The position numbers and the translations under genes were made by a program. This document shows, in pieces, positions 22,560 to 35,500 of a stretch of DNA of 64,000 nucleotides. Source of the stretch: Tubulanus polymorphus (lineage: Eukaryota; Nemertea; Palaeonemertea; Tubulaniformes; Tubulanidae); contig NC_134034.1 of the NCBI RefSeq assembly GCF_964204645.1, positions 12,281,962 to 12,345,961 of the forward strand, read 5' to 3'. Every line of letters begins with the position of its first letter. Positions within the stretch are counted from its first letter, which is position 1. The notes beneath the pieces are model-generated. The model was given only the letters and a program-made list of their open reading frames with translations, was not told where the DNA came from and did not search any database.

Positions 22560-23320
22560 TTTAAAAGTTCGAAATATTTCGGGTGGTTGCTACCACCCTT
22601 ATTCAGTCTAAAATGACTTGCCAAATAAATACACAGTATATGTATGAATATAAGTATATATGTACACGTGGAATAAGACACTAACCACTGCACATTAAGT
22701 TATGGGGAATTAAGTGCTGACATATTCGGAAAGTAGATTATTATGGGGGCTGAAACCTTTGCTAAGGTTGACGGAGCGTTCGGAATGAGTGATAATCAAA
22801 GCAGATTCAACTATGTGTCTTTTAGTGAGATAACTGTTAGGAAAAATAATATTGGCTCCGGGGAAATTAAAATTATGTCCGGTTTTCAAAGAATGAAGGA
22901 CACTACCCCGCTTTCTATACATCCCGTTTTTGTTCCTTAAATACGATCCTTGAGATTCCTTCCCGTTTCCCCGATACAGAAAAGGTCACAATCAGAACAA
23001 TTAATTCTCTAAACTCCACAATGTACATTAGGGTTCAGATTGTTATTGGAGCAATAATTGGAAATTCTATTTTTTTTACTTGAAAATTAAATCGGTATTT
23101 TATTGGCGAAGAGCAGGTTTGAATCTACCAAGACAGAGAACAAAAGGAACTGTAATTTTGTTACGAGGCTTAGATGAGTCAGTAGGATTACGTGGTTGTG
23201 AAGGAGAGAAAAATACGTTTTTGGCTTTGTGAAGAGCTTTCTCTAAAACATTATCCGAGTTTTCTATAAATGGTTTGAATATGTAAAATCTCATGGTCTA
23301 AAAAAAAAAATCTATTTGAG
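22560..23320 (-). mobile_element. Decayed Penelope-like retroelement, 3' part with GIY-YIG nuclease
   Basis: On the minus strand a broken frame reads first PRNKITVPFVLCLGRFKPALRQ (23100-23165), resembling the end of a Penelope reverse transcriptase, then INCSDCDLFCIGETGRNLKDRI (about 23010-22945), a GIY-YIG nuclease core, then HSLKTGHNFNFPGANII, LTKRHIVESALII and NLSKGFSP (22900-22720), the GIY-YIG C-terminal part. Stop codons and frameshifts separate the pieces, so it is dead. Downstream (22606-22565) lies a stem GGGTGGT/ACCACCC between CTGAATA and GAAAT, like a mutated hammerhead ribozyme core, which Penelope-like elements are known to carry. Confidence 0.8.
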
Positions 23321-23849
23321 ATTTTGTGTCCCGAATCATCCACCATACATACGTAACGGATAAAGAAACAAAGGATTGTCTCCGTGATAAAACTGAATGT
23401 TGGTTTTACATTCTTAAAATTATCCAGGTTAGAAAATTATTTTTCAACCCGTTTCAACCTCAAAAAGCAACTTAAATTCTGGTGACGGATATATGGGATG
23501 TATTCACAGTGTAGATGGTCTTTAAATTCTGAAAGTACTGGATCCAGTGAGGGCTATGATTTTCTCATAAACAGTTGTATAAAATCATCGTATATAGGAT
23601 ATAGTTGGACTGCGAACTTTCGTACAAATTGTATATGATACTGCTCGGTAATTAGTCGGAAGATCGATGCAGTAGATACTGGATTTCAGAAATGCTGCCG
23701 CAGGGCAGAGAGAAAACATCAGAGTATCAATGACCGTTTTTCATGATTATTGGATTGAAGGAAGTCATTAGTTCGAGTCACGCCGATGAAACATTCCTCG
23801 GGTTTCACGAGTGAAATACGTTTTGTCAATAGAATTGACGTTGTTCGGT

Positions 23850-26800
23850 ATGGAGCAGCGACTGAGAGCGCTGTTTATAGCGTCACTGATCGTCTGTGGA
23901 GTTCGCATCGCGCGCTCTGATCGCGCTGACTCCACCGACGAATCATCTACTGTAACGATCAGTTCGTCTTGCAACAACACTTTGCACCCCGTCGATTCTA
24001 CGTCCGGTTATATCGTTTCACCGAACTACCCTTCGTTATCGCGCGGCATTGAATGTCGTTGGTTCGTCAACAGCTCTTTGTCGGGAACTTTCAACGTTCG
24101 GATATTTTACGATATCGAGTCGTCGATATTCTGCAGCGATAACTACTTCAGCGTTCGCGAATCGGGTGACAGATTCTGCGGTGACGGGCAACGCGAAATC
24201 CGTCGTAATGATTCGATATCGTTTATATATACGAGTTCTGTCGATAGCACGCGAGGTAGTCGGGTTTATATTGTGTATCGTTTCGAAAAAAGTCGATTGA
24301 AAATAAGTCACAACTGTGGAAGGTCCAAACTAAGAATAGAGCCGTTAGAAACAACTTCCGGGTACAAATTCGCGATTACTCGTTTCATGAAATGTCAGTT
24401 GTTTTTGGAATTCGCCGAAGTTACGCCGGGATTCGCTATGAACTTGACTTTCGTCGACTTGAAATTTGAAATGATACCCGGTTCTGAACGGGCCGTATTC
24501 GTGGAAATCCACGATGGATGGAACCAAACCGGTAATAAAAAACCTATAGGTATTTTAAAAGAACAAAAAGGACATCCTCCATTATCATTTTATACAAGAT
24601 CAAACCGGGCCGTTATAGCCGTGCGACACAGACAAGTGAAGTTTGAATCGTCGCTGTTGTTAGTCCAGTTGTACAAAATATCCGATTGGAACATCTTAAA
24701 TCCACTGATTCAAAACTATCACAACGGGTCGGGTGTTCTGATTCCCGATGACAACAGTTTACACGTTATAACCGAATCAAGACACCTGCACTGCTGGTCT
24801 ATCACAGTGCAGGTGTTACAGTACGTCGTCTTCAACTGGACACGTGATCTCGTCACATACGGTGACGTCATCGGTGTGTATAAACTGGAAGGGCTACGCG
24901 TTGTAGGAACTGATATTTTACTCGGTAACAACTACCTGGAATCACTGAGTGTCAAATCTGACGGATTTCTCGTCATATTGTGCATTTTAATAAAGACAAG
25001 CCATGTAAATTCTGATATTGCAATTCATTTTAGAAGAAAGTTTTATTCGATACAAGACTTGCATTTGAAAAGAATTTATAAGGTAGGTCGCACGAGCAGC
25101 CGTGTGCTACTATCACGTGACCGACGCCATATTGACAATCACAATTTTTTCTTACAGTTTCCAAGGTTTAACTGAACATTTTCGTTTTACTGATGATGAA
25201 GTTTTGTCAAAATTTCGAAATTTTCAAACTAAATTGTTTGAATAATCAACAACTGTGGGTTTAGTTCATTAGCTTCGAAATACTGATACTATTGCCAGTC
25301 TACCATTATAATGAAACATCTTTCATAGTTGCCATGCATGTCAATTTCCAGTACATCTGGGCAAACTACTCGGATGTGTTTCTGTACACGACTGTAGGAC
25401 AAATCGCCATCGATTCTACCCAAATACAAGTTAGAGTTTATTCATTGCAAGAAAATAAAAATAAAATCATTTTATACAGGGCCCAGTTCCATAGTTCTGA
25501 GTAAGGTTTGACTAAAGAGTCTAAGTAAGTCAATTCCGATGTTTTTGATGTTAATCTCGGTCAGAATTGTGGAACTGGATCAAGACATCCAATTCCAAAC
25601 ATTTTCAGACTATATTTGAACAGAGTTTGATGTTTAGATAGACGTATGGCATGATGAATGGGATATGAGTAAATAGACCCACCATTGCCCCACACCACAT
25701 TGGAGTTAATGTCTCCCAATAGGAGCTTATCACGCTTAAGTCAAACCAATCTGAATTAAAATGTGTAACTTTTTGTTGTTATAGATGCAGCGGATGAAAT
25801 CGATTTCAGTCAACTCGTTGTTTCCAACAAAAAAGAACACATTAACCTATCGCATGAATGTATTACAATTTAGATGGAAAGTCGATATCTATGAAAACAA
25901 TTTGAAATTAACGGTGATGTCAGAGAACTGCGAGCGGGCTGGATTTTATATATTTGATGGTGGTAATTTCACGGCTAGGCGCTACGGTCCGTATTGTCCG
26001 AACTGGAGAAACAGCCGTAACGTCGTCAGTCTGATTACATCAGGAGGACCGGTCATTGTAGTGGGATACGCTTATGAATGGAAAGGTTCAATTATCGATA
26101 AGACTAATATTCCGAGTTTGGTATTCCGTCCGACAGACTGCGACGGATATGTGTTAAAGGAGGGAGAAAGACACATCAATGTGTCGTCAAATTGTCTCGT
26201 GATTACACCCGAAAACCGACGTCTTCCCTTGTCAAACATCGTCGTGTTATCAGAACACGAATATCAAATTGACCGGTGTTTCGAGGACAGTTTGTCGACA
26301 CCGTGCACGTTCTACGTGAACCTGAGCGTCAGCCGTTTACCCGATATTGGTCGCGTGATGAACACTGTGAAAATACGTCGTGATTACTTCTTTTGGCAGA
26401 TTCCGCTTAAAGTCAAAATACGACGTATTTGTTACGCAGTCAAGCGGGCAGATGTCAACGATAATACCATGTTGTTACCGCACAGAGATAGCTGTGGAAT
26501 TCTACAGTCGCCGAACTATCCAGGATCGGGAGGAACATTTCCTGTACATGCATACAGATTTTCTCTGCTTTCGAACTCGAACCGAATTCAATATTACAGA
26601 ATTGTCATAAAAGACATCGAAATGCGGTCTCCGTGTAAAAGGACGAAATCTGACGATCGAGATCCAATTATCTTCAAACAAATCATAACCTATAAGACTG
26701 CTCGAAATGGAAATGTTCTCGTAAGGAAAGAAGCCCGACACGAATACGTAATTTGTGAAAATAGGGCGCAACCTGCGACTGTATTTCACAGTCTAATGGT

Positions 26801-29800
26801 CGGCGCACCTTGGTTTGAAGCCGAGAGCCAAATACCTAAGTTTCAGATTCAGTACACTCTGGAAGAAGAGTTGCTTCCAGTGAATGATAGTAATGAAGTC
26901 TGTAAATCGGGGTTTCTCGATGCGGGAACTTCGTGTATAAGATACATCAGAGGTGAACGTCTGAACTGGGTGAATGCGGATGAATACTGCAGACACAATT
27001 ATCGAGGGTATCTACTGAGCATTAACTCAGAACGGGAAATGATTTCTATTAAAAACGAATTCGCAAAATCGACTACCCACCTGAAGGCATATTCGCAAAA
27101 AGCAACCGTGGTGATGATTGGATTGAAATTGCAGGTAAGATAAACCAAACAAGGATTTATAGTATAGATGCGAAGGTGTCCTGTAGAATCATGTGCGTCC
27201 GACACACCCAATTCTAACCACAGCCCGCAAACGGATTCAGCTCGCCCAAGACTGCTATCGGTCGTAGACATAATGGTAGAGTGATCGACTCGTAATTTTA
27301 TAGGTCGATCACAAATTTTTGTCCGGCTAGAGGAGGATTTAATGTAAGAGAGAAATTCATTCCATATTTCAAGATCTAATTGCATTGCCTGCATACAATA
27401 GGACACATCTGGATAACCTGGGATGACCTGGTGCTACATTCAATTACACTACTATGGATAATTGATCCAGTGCAATGGGGTTCATGAAATTAATTCCTTA
27501 AGCTATTTTGACGCTAATGTTGTCAATTCTAAATTAATATTTTGAAATTTAGGATATTAGTTTAATCCAATTTTTCTATGTAAGCGCTGAAAGCTTATAA
27601 CAAAACACCTCAAAATCCTGTTTTTCTCTTTATTACGTAATATCGTTTTGAATGTTCTAGCTTAACACTGGGTATTACACTTGGACTGATGGAAAACCAT
27701 TGAGCTACACAGAATGGTTTACACCAACAGCGCAAAATGAAACTATTCCAGACGTCATTCAAGGATTGATATCTTCACAAAGGAAACAACCGATAAACGA
27801 CGTCAATATGCTGTGTACGGCGATGATACTGAATAATCCACGAGGATCGGCGAACTGGGTTCGATTCCCGTGTCTCATCGAGGAAATTCACACGACATTC
27901 GTATGTGAAACGGATAGACTCGACAATAGAACGCGCAGAGACAATTCAACTAATAATCCATCATATGAAAATAATAATTCAACAAATGGTGAAACAGTCT
28001 TCGAACAAAGTATTCTGAATTTCCATGTTATGACTAATGTGACGTGTACAGACGGCTGGTTAAGCGTCACTGGACAATGTTTTCAAATATTAACAGACTG
28101 GTCCAATGACAGGAATATCACTAATCATACTGCCTGGGAAATGTGTCGCAATATCGGCGGTGTATTGGGAAGGCTGTCAAGAGGAGTTGATAGTATAAAA
28201 AACATCGTTCAAACATTTCATTATGAACATCAGTATGGTGCTATATTAACTAGTGATGAAAACTATGGTTTACAGATTGTAAGACCTCGGGTCACCAGAA
28301 ATGAAATAACTTATGTTCAAACGGTTGAATGGATGATAACAAGGTTTGACGAAGTTGAATATACGCCTCATTCTGTGCTGTGTTCCTACGACGCAACTGG
28401 CGAAGAGTTAGCTTCTGTAAGCGGTTGTAAATCGTGGCAATTCGAATGCAACGATCAAAGATGTATCAGCGAGCATCGCGTATGTGATACTAGAAACGAC
28501 TGTCAACACGGTGAAGATGAATTCAGTTGTACGGATATAAATTCACACAGTCAGTTCCGATGCAACGATGGTCAGGTGATATCAGTTAGTGGTTTCTGCG
28601 ACTTCGTACAGGATTGTGTTGATGGTTCTGATGAAAATTCCTGCATTCACCCTCTTTGTTTCGCAAGTCAATTTCGTTGTAAAAGTGGCCAATGCGTCGC
28701 TAGCTCTAACCGATGTGATGGGGTCGCAGATTGTGGCGATGGATCCGATGAAATCGGATGCACCGCTCAACTGTGCCAGGGGTTCATGTGTATTAGTGGA
28801 GACTGCATCAGTTCTCAGTTGTATCATGATGGTGTCGTGGATTGTAGCGGAAGCCTTGAAGAAGACGAATTAGTAACAGATATTGTCAGTATAGTGAATC
28901 CACCGATCCAGTGCAATAACGAGAATCACTGTACGACTAATTTCACGAATCTCTGTACGGAACTTGATGAACAAAGATGTTCTTTTGATTCTCCGCATTG
29001 TTTTCCAAGACGCCAGCGATGTATTCTAGAAAGGATGACGCTCGGTTATCCGGTATGTAGAAACCTGGAACATCTATTAGACTGTAATGACTTCGAATGT
29101 CCGGCTGGTACAGTTAAATGTCCAGCATCTTACTGTTTACCGATCAGACAGGTGTGCGATGGTCGATCGGATTGTCCTAATTCGGAAGATGAAAGAAACT
29201 GCAAAAACAAATCGTGTCCTGGAATGTTAAAATGTGGCCATGAAAATAGCTGTATTCCACAATCGGACGTGTGTGATGGTGTTGTTAATTGTAAACATAC
29301 AACTGATGACGAGTCCTTCTGCAACATCACTTGCCCTAGCCGCTGTAAATGTCAAGGCCATTACATCGATTGCGATGACGGTAATTTTACAGATATCAAC
29401 CACCTGTTCTCGGCATCGATGCGAGTTTTGATTTTGTCACGTAACCAAATTCTTGTGAACGCGTTGACATTTTTTTCCTTCTTTTACCTTCGCGTTCTCG
29501 ATATCTCGCGCAATAAATTGTCGTATATCTTACCGAAATCGTTTTCGAACCTGCATAATCTACGCACATTAGATCTAACTTATAACCGCATAACATCGTT
29601 ATCTGCGAATGCGTTCGTCGGGTTATACAGTCTAATAGAATTATTCATAACCGATAATCCGTTAAGTGATGTTGAGGAGGGTACCTTCAATGATTTGAGA
29701 TCGCTTAAATCTCTCGACCTGCATGACCTCTTTTTACTGGTACTGGGTAAAAATGTGTTTAGAGGTCTATCTGCATTGCATTCGTTGAATATCAGCAGTA

Positions 29801-30936
29801 ACAGAATCAATCATATCGATCGATATGCTTTTTCCGGATTGAACAAACTTGGAACGTTAGATCTTCGCAAAAATGCGCATTTCATTTTTGTAGAAATAAC
29901 TATTTTTGAAAACCTAACATTATTAAATTCCATAGCTTCTGATGCGTATAAATTTTGTTGCATGGCCCCGACAATTGACCACTGCATTCCCGAAGCTGAT
30001 CAATTTTCCTCCTGTTCTGATCTGATGGGTAACACAGTTCTAAGAGCAATCATCTGGGTTATTGGCGCATTCAGTTTTCTTGCGAACACTATTGTCATTT
30101 TATTTCGACTTCGATCAATTCGATTTTCATCTTCAAAAATGCATAACCAATCATCCGACATTCTTATCATTAATATTGCCACCTGTGATTTCCTGATGTC
30201 TGTTTATCTGTTTTTGATAGCAGGAGTGGACTATCATTTCAAAGGTACATATTTTCTGAATTCTGAAACTTGGACAAACAGTTCATTGTGTAGTTTAGCG
30301 GGAGTTTTGGTCACTACGTCTTGTGAAGGGTCGTTGATATTCTTATCCATTCTAACGCGTTACAGATACTCAAATATTGTCGATCCATTTTCTGGAAACC
30401 CGATTCTATCGCCGAGATATGTGATCATTGTTTGTTCGGTATGTTGGCTTATCATGGGAATCATTTCCATAATGCCGCTGTCCCAACTATCCTATTTCGG
30501 AGACAAATTCTACGGTACTACTGGAGTTTGTTTACCTATGAATTTGATTTCCATTGATGTCAATGCGTGGCAATATTCATTCGCTATATTTACGGTTTGC
30601 AACTCGGCCATACTTGCTACGATAATGGCGACTTATGCGCAAATGTACAGACTCGTATCTGGAAGCAGGTCCGGTACGGGCAGAGTTGATCCGACAGAAC
30701 TGATTTTGGCGCGTAGGAGTTTGGTAATAGTTCTTTGTAATTTATTGTGTTGGTTGCCGTTAATAATCGTTCAAGTTTGCGTTGTATTTCGGGTAGAAAT
30801 ACCGAATCAGGTGGCGGCTTGGCTGACGGTTCTTTTTTTACCGATCAACTCGTCCCTCAATCCCCTTCTTTACACGATACTCAATATTGATATGAAATCC
30901 ATACGTGAACGACATAAACGTGGAAGACGTCATTAG
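23850..30936 (+). CDS. CUB/C-type lectin/LDLa/LRR/7TM receptor, relaxin-receptor-like (GRL101 type), 4 exons, 2007 aa
   Basis: A cell-surface G-protein-coupled receptor with a giant ectodomain. Exons: 23850-25082, 25265-25429 (least certain), 25785-27134, 27661-30936, all phase 0. Start chosen because MEQRLRALFIASLIVCG is a signal peptide; an upstream in-frame ATG is at 23811. Domains: CUB (41-147), a CUB-like region with CGILQSPNYPG (about 702-815), C-type lectin (838-998, joined across exons 3/4 at GYYTWTDGKPLSYTEW), a second degenerate lectin domain (1044-1156), LDLa repeats (1167-1470, DCVDGSDE, DCGDGSDE), a cysteine-rich LRR cap and LRRs (1473-1660), then seven helices (1706-1990). The 7TM part resembles RXFP1/2 (YGTTGVCLP, RVEIPNQVAAWL, LPINSSLNPLLY). 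CWLP and NPLLY are intact; the DRY/ERY site is TRY. LDLa, LRR and 7TM parts share one 3.3-kb exon. The ligand is unknown. Confidence 0.9.
25477..25580. mobile_element. Diverged CAGTTCCA-family MITE (receptor intron 2)
   Basis: It begins CAGGGCCCAGTTCCATAG and ends TTGTGGAACTGGATC, matching the termini of the elements at 8262 and 34313. It lies in the short intron between exons 2 and 3 of the receptor gene. Confidence 0.6.
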
Positions 30937-31175
30937 ATTCCCGGATAGAATATCCCATCAGAAATCCATCTTTAAAATATCAACGTCATGTTATTTTAAC
31001 GTATCGATGTTCACAAGTCCCATATAATACTACATACATTTTTATGTACCATAATATTCGTTCTAAATCTATCACAGCACAATCAAACTGATGAAACAGA
31101 TCGACATCCGTGGTGTTACGATAATAGAATCCCAGAATGCGAAAGAAATAGTATTTTGAAATGCTTGAAATGTTC

Positions 31176-31260
31176 AGGTGGTGGTGGTGGTAGTGGTAGT
31201 GGTAGTGGTAGTGGTAGTGGTAGTGGTAGTGGTAGTGGTAGTGGTAGTGGTAGTGGTAGT
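31176..31260 (+). repeat. GGTAGT hexanucleotide microsatellite
   Basis: GGTGGTGGTGGT followed by about 12 copies of GGTAGT. It lies in the presumed 3' UTR of the receptor. In one frame it would read as Gly-Ser repeats, but there is no gene evidence. Confidence 0.95.
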
Positions 31261-31404
31261 TTTGGTACTCTGGTTTACGTAAACCTTGACCTCTTCTACA
31301 CTATTAATACTGCAGCCGTAGGTTGGTGCGCAGTTTATATATTCGTAATTCGATGCTCTGTCCGCTTGCTATTTCGTTTCCACTAATGTTTCTTACAACA
31401 AGAT

Positions 31405-31410
31405 AATAAA
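31405..31410 (+). promoter_or_regulatory. Likely polyadenylation signal of the receptor gene
   Basis: AATAAA 469 bases after the receptor stop codon, and before the LINE remnant. It is the first canonical signal on the plus strand after the stop that I noticed. Confidence 0.45.
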
Positions 31411-31449
31411 AGTTTCTCATATACACGTAACATATATTCAGAGTTAATC

Positions 31450-31990
31450 CTTATAGGAATACAGCTTCGTATTGCGGACTCCAATGTCTGTCAAGCCTGA
31501 CCTTAAAGCAATCCACCAACGGTGCACTGACGACATCTAATGGTAGCGAATTCCAGATCTGGACCGTTCGGATGCTGAAAAAATATTTATCTACAGTTCA
31601 ATTTTGCTCTTGACAGAAACAAATCAAACGAGTGACCGCGAATTCTAGTGGACAGTACCCTGGGTAGGAAATCTGGCGGGTAGTGACATATACCATGAAA
31701 ATAGGTATAAGTATTGATTGCATCACTCGCTCATCCTATAAACAAGCGTTGGGAGTTTCAGTTCAGGCGCTGTTCATAAGATAAATTCTGTAATCGGGGG
31801 ACCATCCTAGTCACTCTCTTTTGTACTGCTTCAATAGCGTAAATATCCTTTTGATATTGTAACGACCATTACATTTGCATACTCTAATATCGGACGAATT
31901 AGGGCCTTATACAGAGGTATCAGTGTATCCCAGTCTAGTTGGACGTATGTGGTTTTGATAGCTGATAGTGTTCTATAATATGTTCACTAC
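31450..31990 (-). mobile_element. LINE (non-LTR retrotransposon) remnant, reverse transcriptase C-terminal part
   Basis: Minus-strand fragments in different frames read in order LYKALIRPILEYANV, DIYAIEAVQKRVTRMV, LSYEQRL, RGHSFDLF and FFSIRTVQIWNSLPLDVV followed by FKVRLDRHW. This order is the familiar end of CR1/Jockey-type LINE polyproteins (RPxLEYA, VQKRxTRM, WNSLPxxVV, FKxxLDxHW). Frameshifts and stops show it is inactive, and the 5' part is missing. Confidence 0.85.
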
Positions 31991-32510
31991 ATTTCGAACT
32001 TGTGATTCACATATCAATTTATTGTCGACGTCTGCTCGTCTCTCTCACGATTCGATTTCTTACAAGTAATAGCCGAGGAATATAGAATCTTATCTGACTA
32101 TTGACATATACACATGTACTATTATCGTATTGAATACTATGAATATATGTGCGCAAAATGTGATCGAGAGCCAATATTTTGGCTAAGATGAATATGAATT
32201 CTGGTGGTCTGTCCCAAACGAGTACATGTTCAATAAAATCTAGATTTACATGAATTGAAACCGCGAATCAAGCCCTGGCAAGCCTCAAAAGTCCTGAAGC
32301 CGTGTTTTACAAAATCAAACCATGGCAAGCGAATGAAGTCCCAAACCAGCGTTTAGTGTCACATTGAATTGAATTGAATTGCCCGTATGCAACATTCACC
32401 AAAATAAAGATCGAGAAAAATATCTATTTCGATTGAAAACAATTAGCAAAATCTGAACCAATTAACCGATCAAGACCCCGTGTGATCAGTGACAACCAGC
32501 GAGCTTCAAG

Positions 32511-35500
32511 ATGGGGAAAGGTTTCAATAATTATATGACAAAGAAGTTCTTCCATCCTGGAAGCAAAGAGAACATTAAACGAGTAAGATACAAACATCAT
32601 TATTGAAAAAAAAAATCCATTTCAAATTCATGAATATTGAATGCAATTAATTAATGAACTGAACTCTACTATAAGCTGGCTGTTTATGTTATTGTTAGGT
32701 ATGGATGGCCGAACAAAAAGCTGAATTTGATAAAAAGAAACAAGAAGAATTGATGAATCAATATCAAAAAGAGCAAGACGTCTTACAAAACAGGTATAAA
32801 TAATTCACCTCTTCCTCCGCATCCACGCTCCCTGACAGTTTCAGATCAGTTCAATTATAATCCAACCTGCCGACAATTTTCAGATCAGCTTCAAAACCGA
32901 CGCAACAGCTTTCAGATGAGCTTGTTAAAGATAATAGATTTGTGTTTCAGGGCTCTTCTCGGTGACGAAAAAGCTAAACTCGGTCTCAGTTTTCTGTACG
33001 ATGCGCCACCTGGTGCTAAAAAAGGTAATTATGCCCATTACCCTTGTTTATGAATCGTGTTGGAAGAACACTATTACTCAAAGAAAGTTAACGGGAAACC
33101 TCCGAATCCTACTGTGGCAATTGAGGAATATAAGGGTTTCTTTGACATTTCAGTTAAAATCGAATGAAATTTTCCCTTGATAAATCAAGCTATTCAAAAC
33201 TATACCAAATACTGAGTGAAAAATAAATTCTGAGTATATTTGGTGGGGACATTTTGTAGACAAAGAAAAGGAAGACGATGAACCTGAATATAAATTTGAA
33301 TGGCAGAGAAAATTCAACGCGCCTCGAGAATCGTAAGTGCACGCGTAATGATGATGTCATAGACATTTCTTTCAAAATACACATGTATCGATGATGTCCT
33401 ACACGCTTTCTGACAAAATACACACGTAATGATGATGTCATGGGCACTTTCTTTCAAAATACACATGTATCGATGATGTCCTACACGCTTTTCTACAAAA
33501 TACACACGTAATGATGATGTCATGGGCACTTTCTTTCAAAATACACATGTATCGATGATGTCCTACACGCTTTCTTACAAAATACACACGTAATGATGAT
33601 GTCATGGGCACTTTCATTTGAAATACTCTCACAACAATGATGTCATACACACTTTGTTATGAAATACACTCACAATGATGATTTCATACACGCTTTGTTA
33701 TGAAATACACTCACAATGATGATGTCATACACGCTTTGTTATGAAATACTCTCACAATGATGATGTCATACACGCTTTCTTATGAAATGGGCTCGTAGTG
33801 ATGATCTTGCACACGCTTTCTTTTTAAGTACTCGCATATTGATGATATCGTACGCACTATTTCAGGTACGCGAAAGACGATGACACAATCCGCGATCAGC
33901 CGTTTGGTATTGAAGTGCGTAACGTACGGTGTATCAAGTGCAAACGCTGGGGTCACGTGAATACTGATAAAGTTTGTCCGCTGTTCGGCAAATCATTGAC
34001 AATGGAACCACCGGCAGGTACGAATCGAAATTTCAAGGGGGGTGCCACAGAGGGGGAAACATAAATCGGCTTAAGTAAACTCCACTCAAGATCGGTAGCT
34101 GCAGTTGCTCGAAAGTTGGTTAAAGATAACCGGCCGATATCTACCATAGTAACAATGAACTTTCAACTGTCACTACAGCATTTATCTAACCCTAACTAAT
34201 TTTTCAGCAACTGAAGCCCCTGGGGTGGGTTTCATAGATGTGGAAGAAAAAAAGTAGTCCTTGGGAACATTTTAAAATTTGTCAGTTATAACCATGCTTT
34301 CTCGTAACTATACAGGGTCCAGTTCCACAGTTGTGAGTTAAGATTTGACCCTGAGTTAACTCAATGAAAATGAACTAATTTTAACTCAGATTTAACTCTA
34401 ACTCACAACTGTGGAACTGGATCCTGGTTGTAACCTACAGATTGAGGATTTACCCCCAGGGATAACTTTGATACTCGGTCTACGATACCGAGCCCTGTAT
34501 AGTACCCGGTAGTGGTGTTTTTCAGTCGAGCGCCGCATTGAAGTTAAGACGGTAAAAATGCGCGTTAAATTTCAGAGCCGATGAAAATGACCGATTTAAT
34601 CGAAGGCATGAAAACGGATTCTGGATTACGCATGAAATCGTCGGCAGCCGGAAACGTTTTAACCGATGAAAAACTCGTCGATCAGGTAAAATTGACTAAG
34701 TGTCTGATACGATGGTGGAAAGAGGCCCTGAACCACGCTCTAAGAACTGGCATTTATTTGGGCTCTTACAGATCCAGGAAATCAGGGAATTCTGACTCTT
34801 GAGTTCTTGTGGATCGGGGGAAAACTTAAAATTTGAATATTTCAGTGTCTGGGATGTTCTTGCTTAGGACGAGTGGCACAATCAGGGAATTTGAATTTCT
34901 GGTGTCTTGTTCTTGCTGGTAACGAGTTGCACAACCTCTTGATTAGAAACAGCCCTCACTGAGGATATCTTATGATTTAATCAGGGAATTTGAATTTCTG
35001 GTGTCTTGTTGTTCTTGCTGGTGACCAGTGACACAAGGAACTCTTAATAATAAACAGCCCCAACTGAAGATATCTTGTGATTAAATCAGATAATTTTTTC
35101 GGTCGAGGGTCAGAGGAAATATCTGGGGATTTGCGATCACTGATCAGTAAGACCCCTGATTAAAAACCTTGAAATATATGTTTTGGTTTTCAGAATCTAG
35201 ATAACGCAGCTGAGGGTGATGACGACCCTGAGGTCGAATTCTTAAAAACATTGACGACGAAACAAAAGAAGAAATTGTTAAAGTAAGCTTTGGTCGGGTA
35301 GATATTTGCCGTTTTCTGTGGGTCGGGTTCTGTTTAAATGTTCCGTTGTTTCTTCGAAGGAAACTGAATCGAATTCGGAAAAAAAATGACAAGAAAGATA
35401 AACACAAATCGAAGGGCAAGAAAAAAAAGAGCGATAAAGAAAAAGGAGGTAAACTTTTGATTAAATCTGATTAGTTGTTCGTCCATTCGGCTGGCTTCTC

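Larger units (their letters stand above)
12642..23849. other. Gene-poor, repeat-rich interval
   Basis: I see no supportable exon in 11 kb. It contains a 23-bp minisatellite, trinucleotide arrays, a large inverted duplication, a 57-bp minisatellite, an 18-bp minisatellite, AT-rich DNA (21.4-22.5 kb) and a decayed Penelope-like element. Several long open frames here exist only because repeat periods are multiples of three. Confidence 0.7.

Noticed and set aside
25083-25175. Continuation of the receptor's first exon frame to 25175
   Set aside because: A good donor (GTAGGT) at 25083 and loss of domain similarity after it indicate intron read-through.
27256-27327. tRNA-like stretch (TAATGGTAGAGTGATCG and GGTCGATCAC)
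   Set aside because: A-box-like and B-box-like words exist, but the acceptor stem does not pair and the T arm is short; at best a tRNA-derived relic.
31156-31386. Gly-Ser-rich small open frame
   Set aside because: GGTAGT microsatellite in the receptor 3' region, not a protein.
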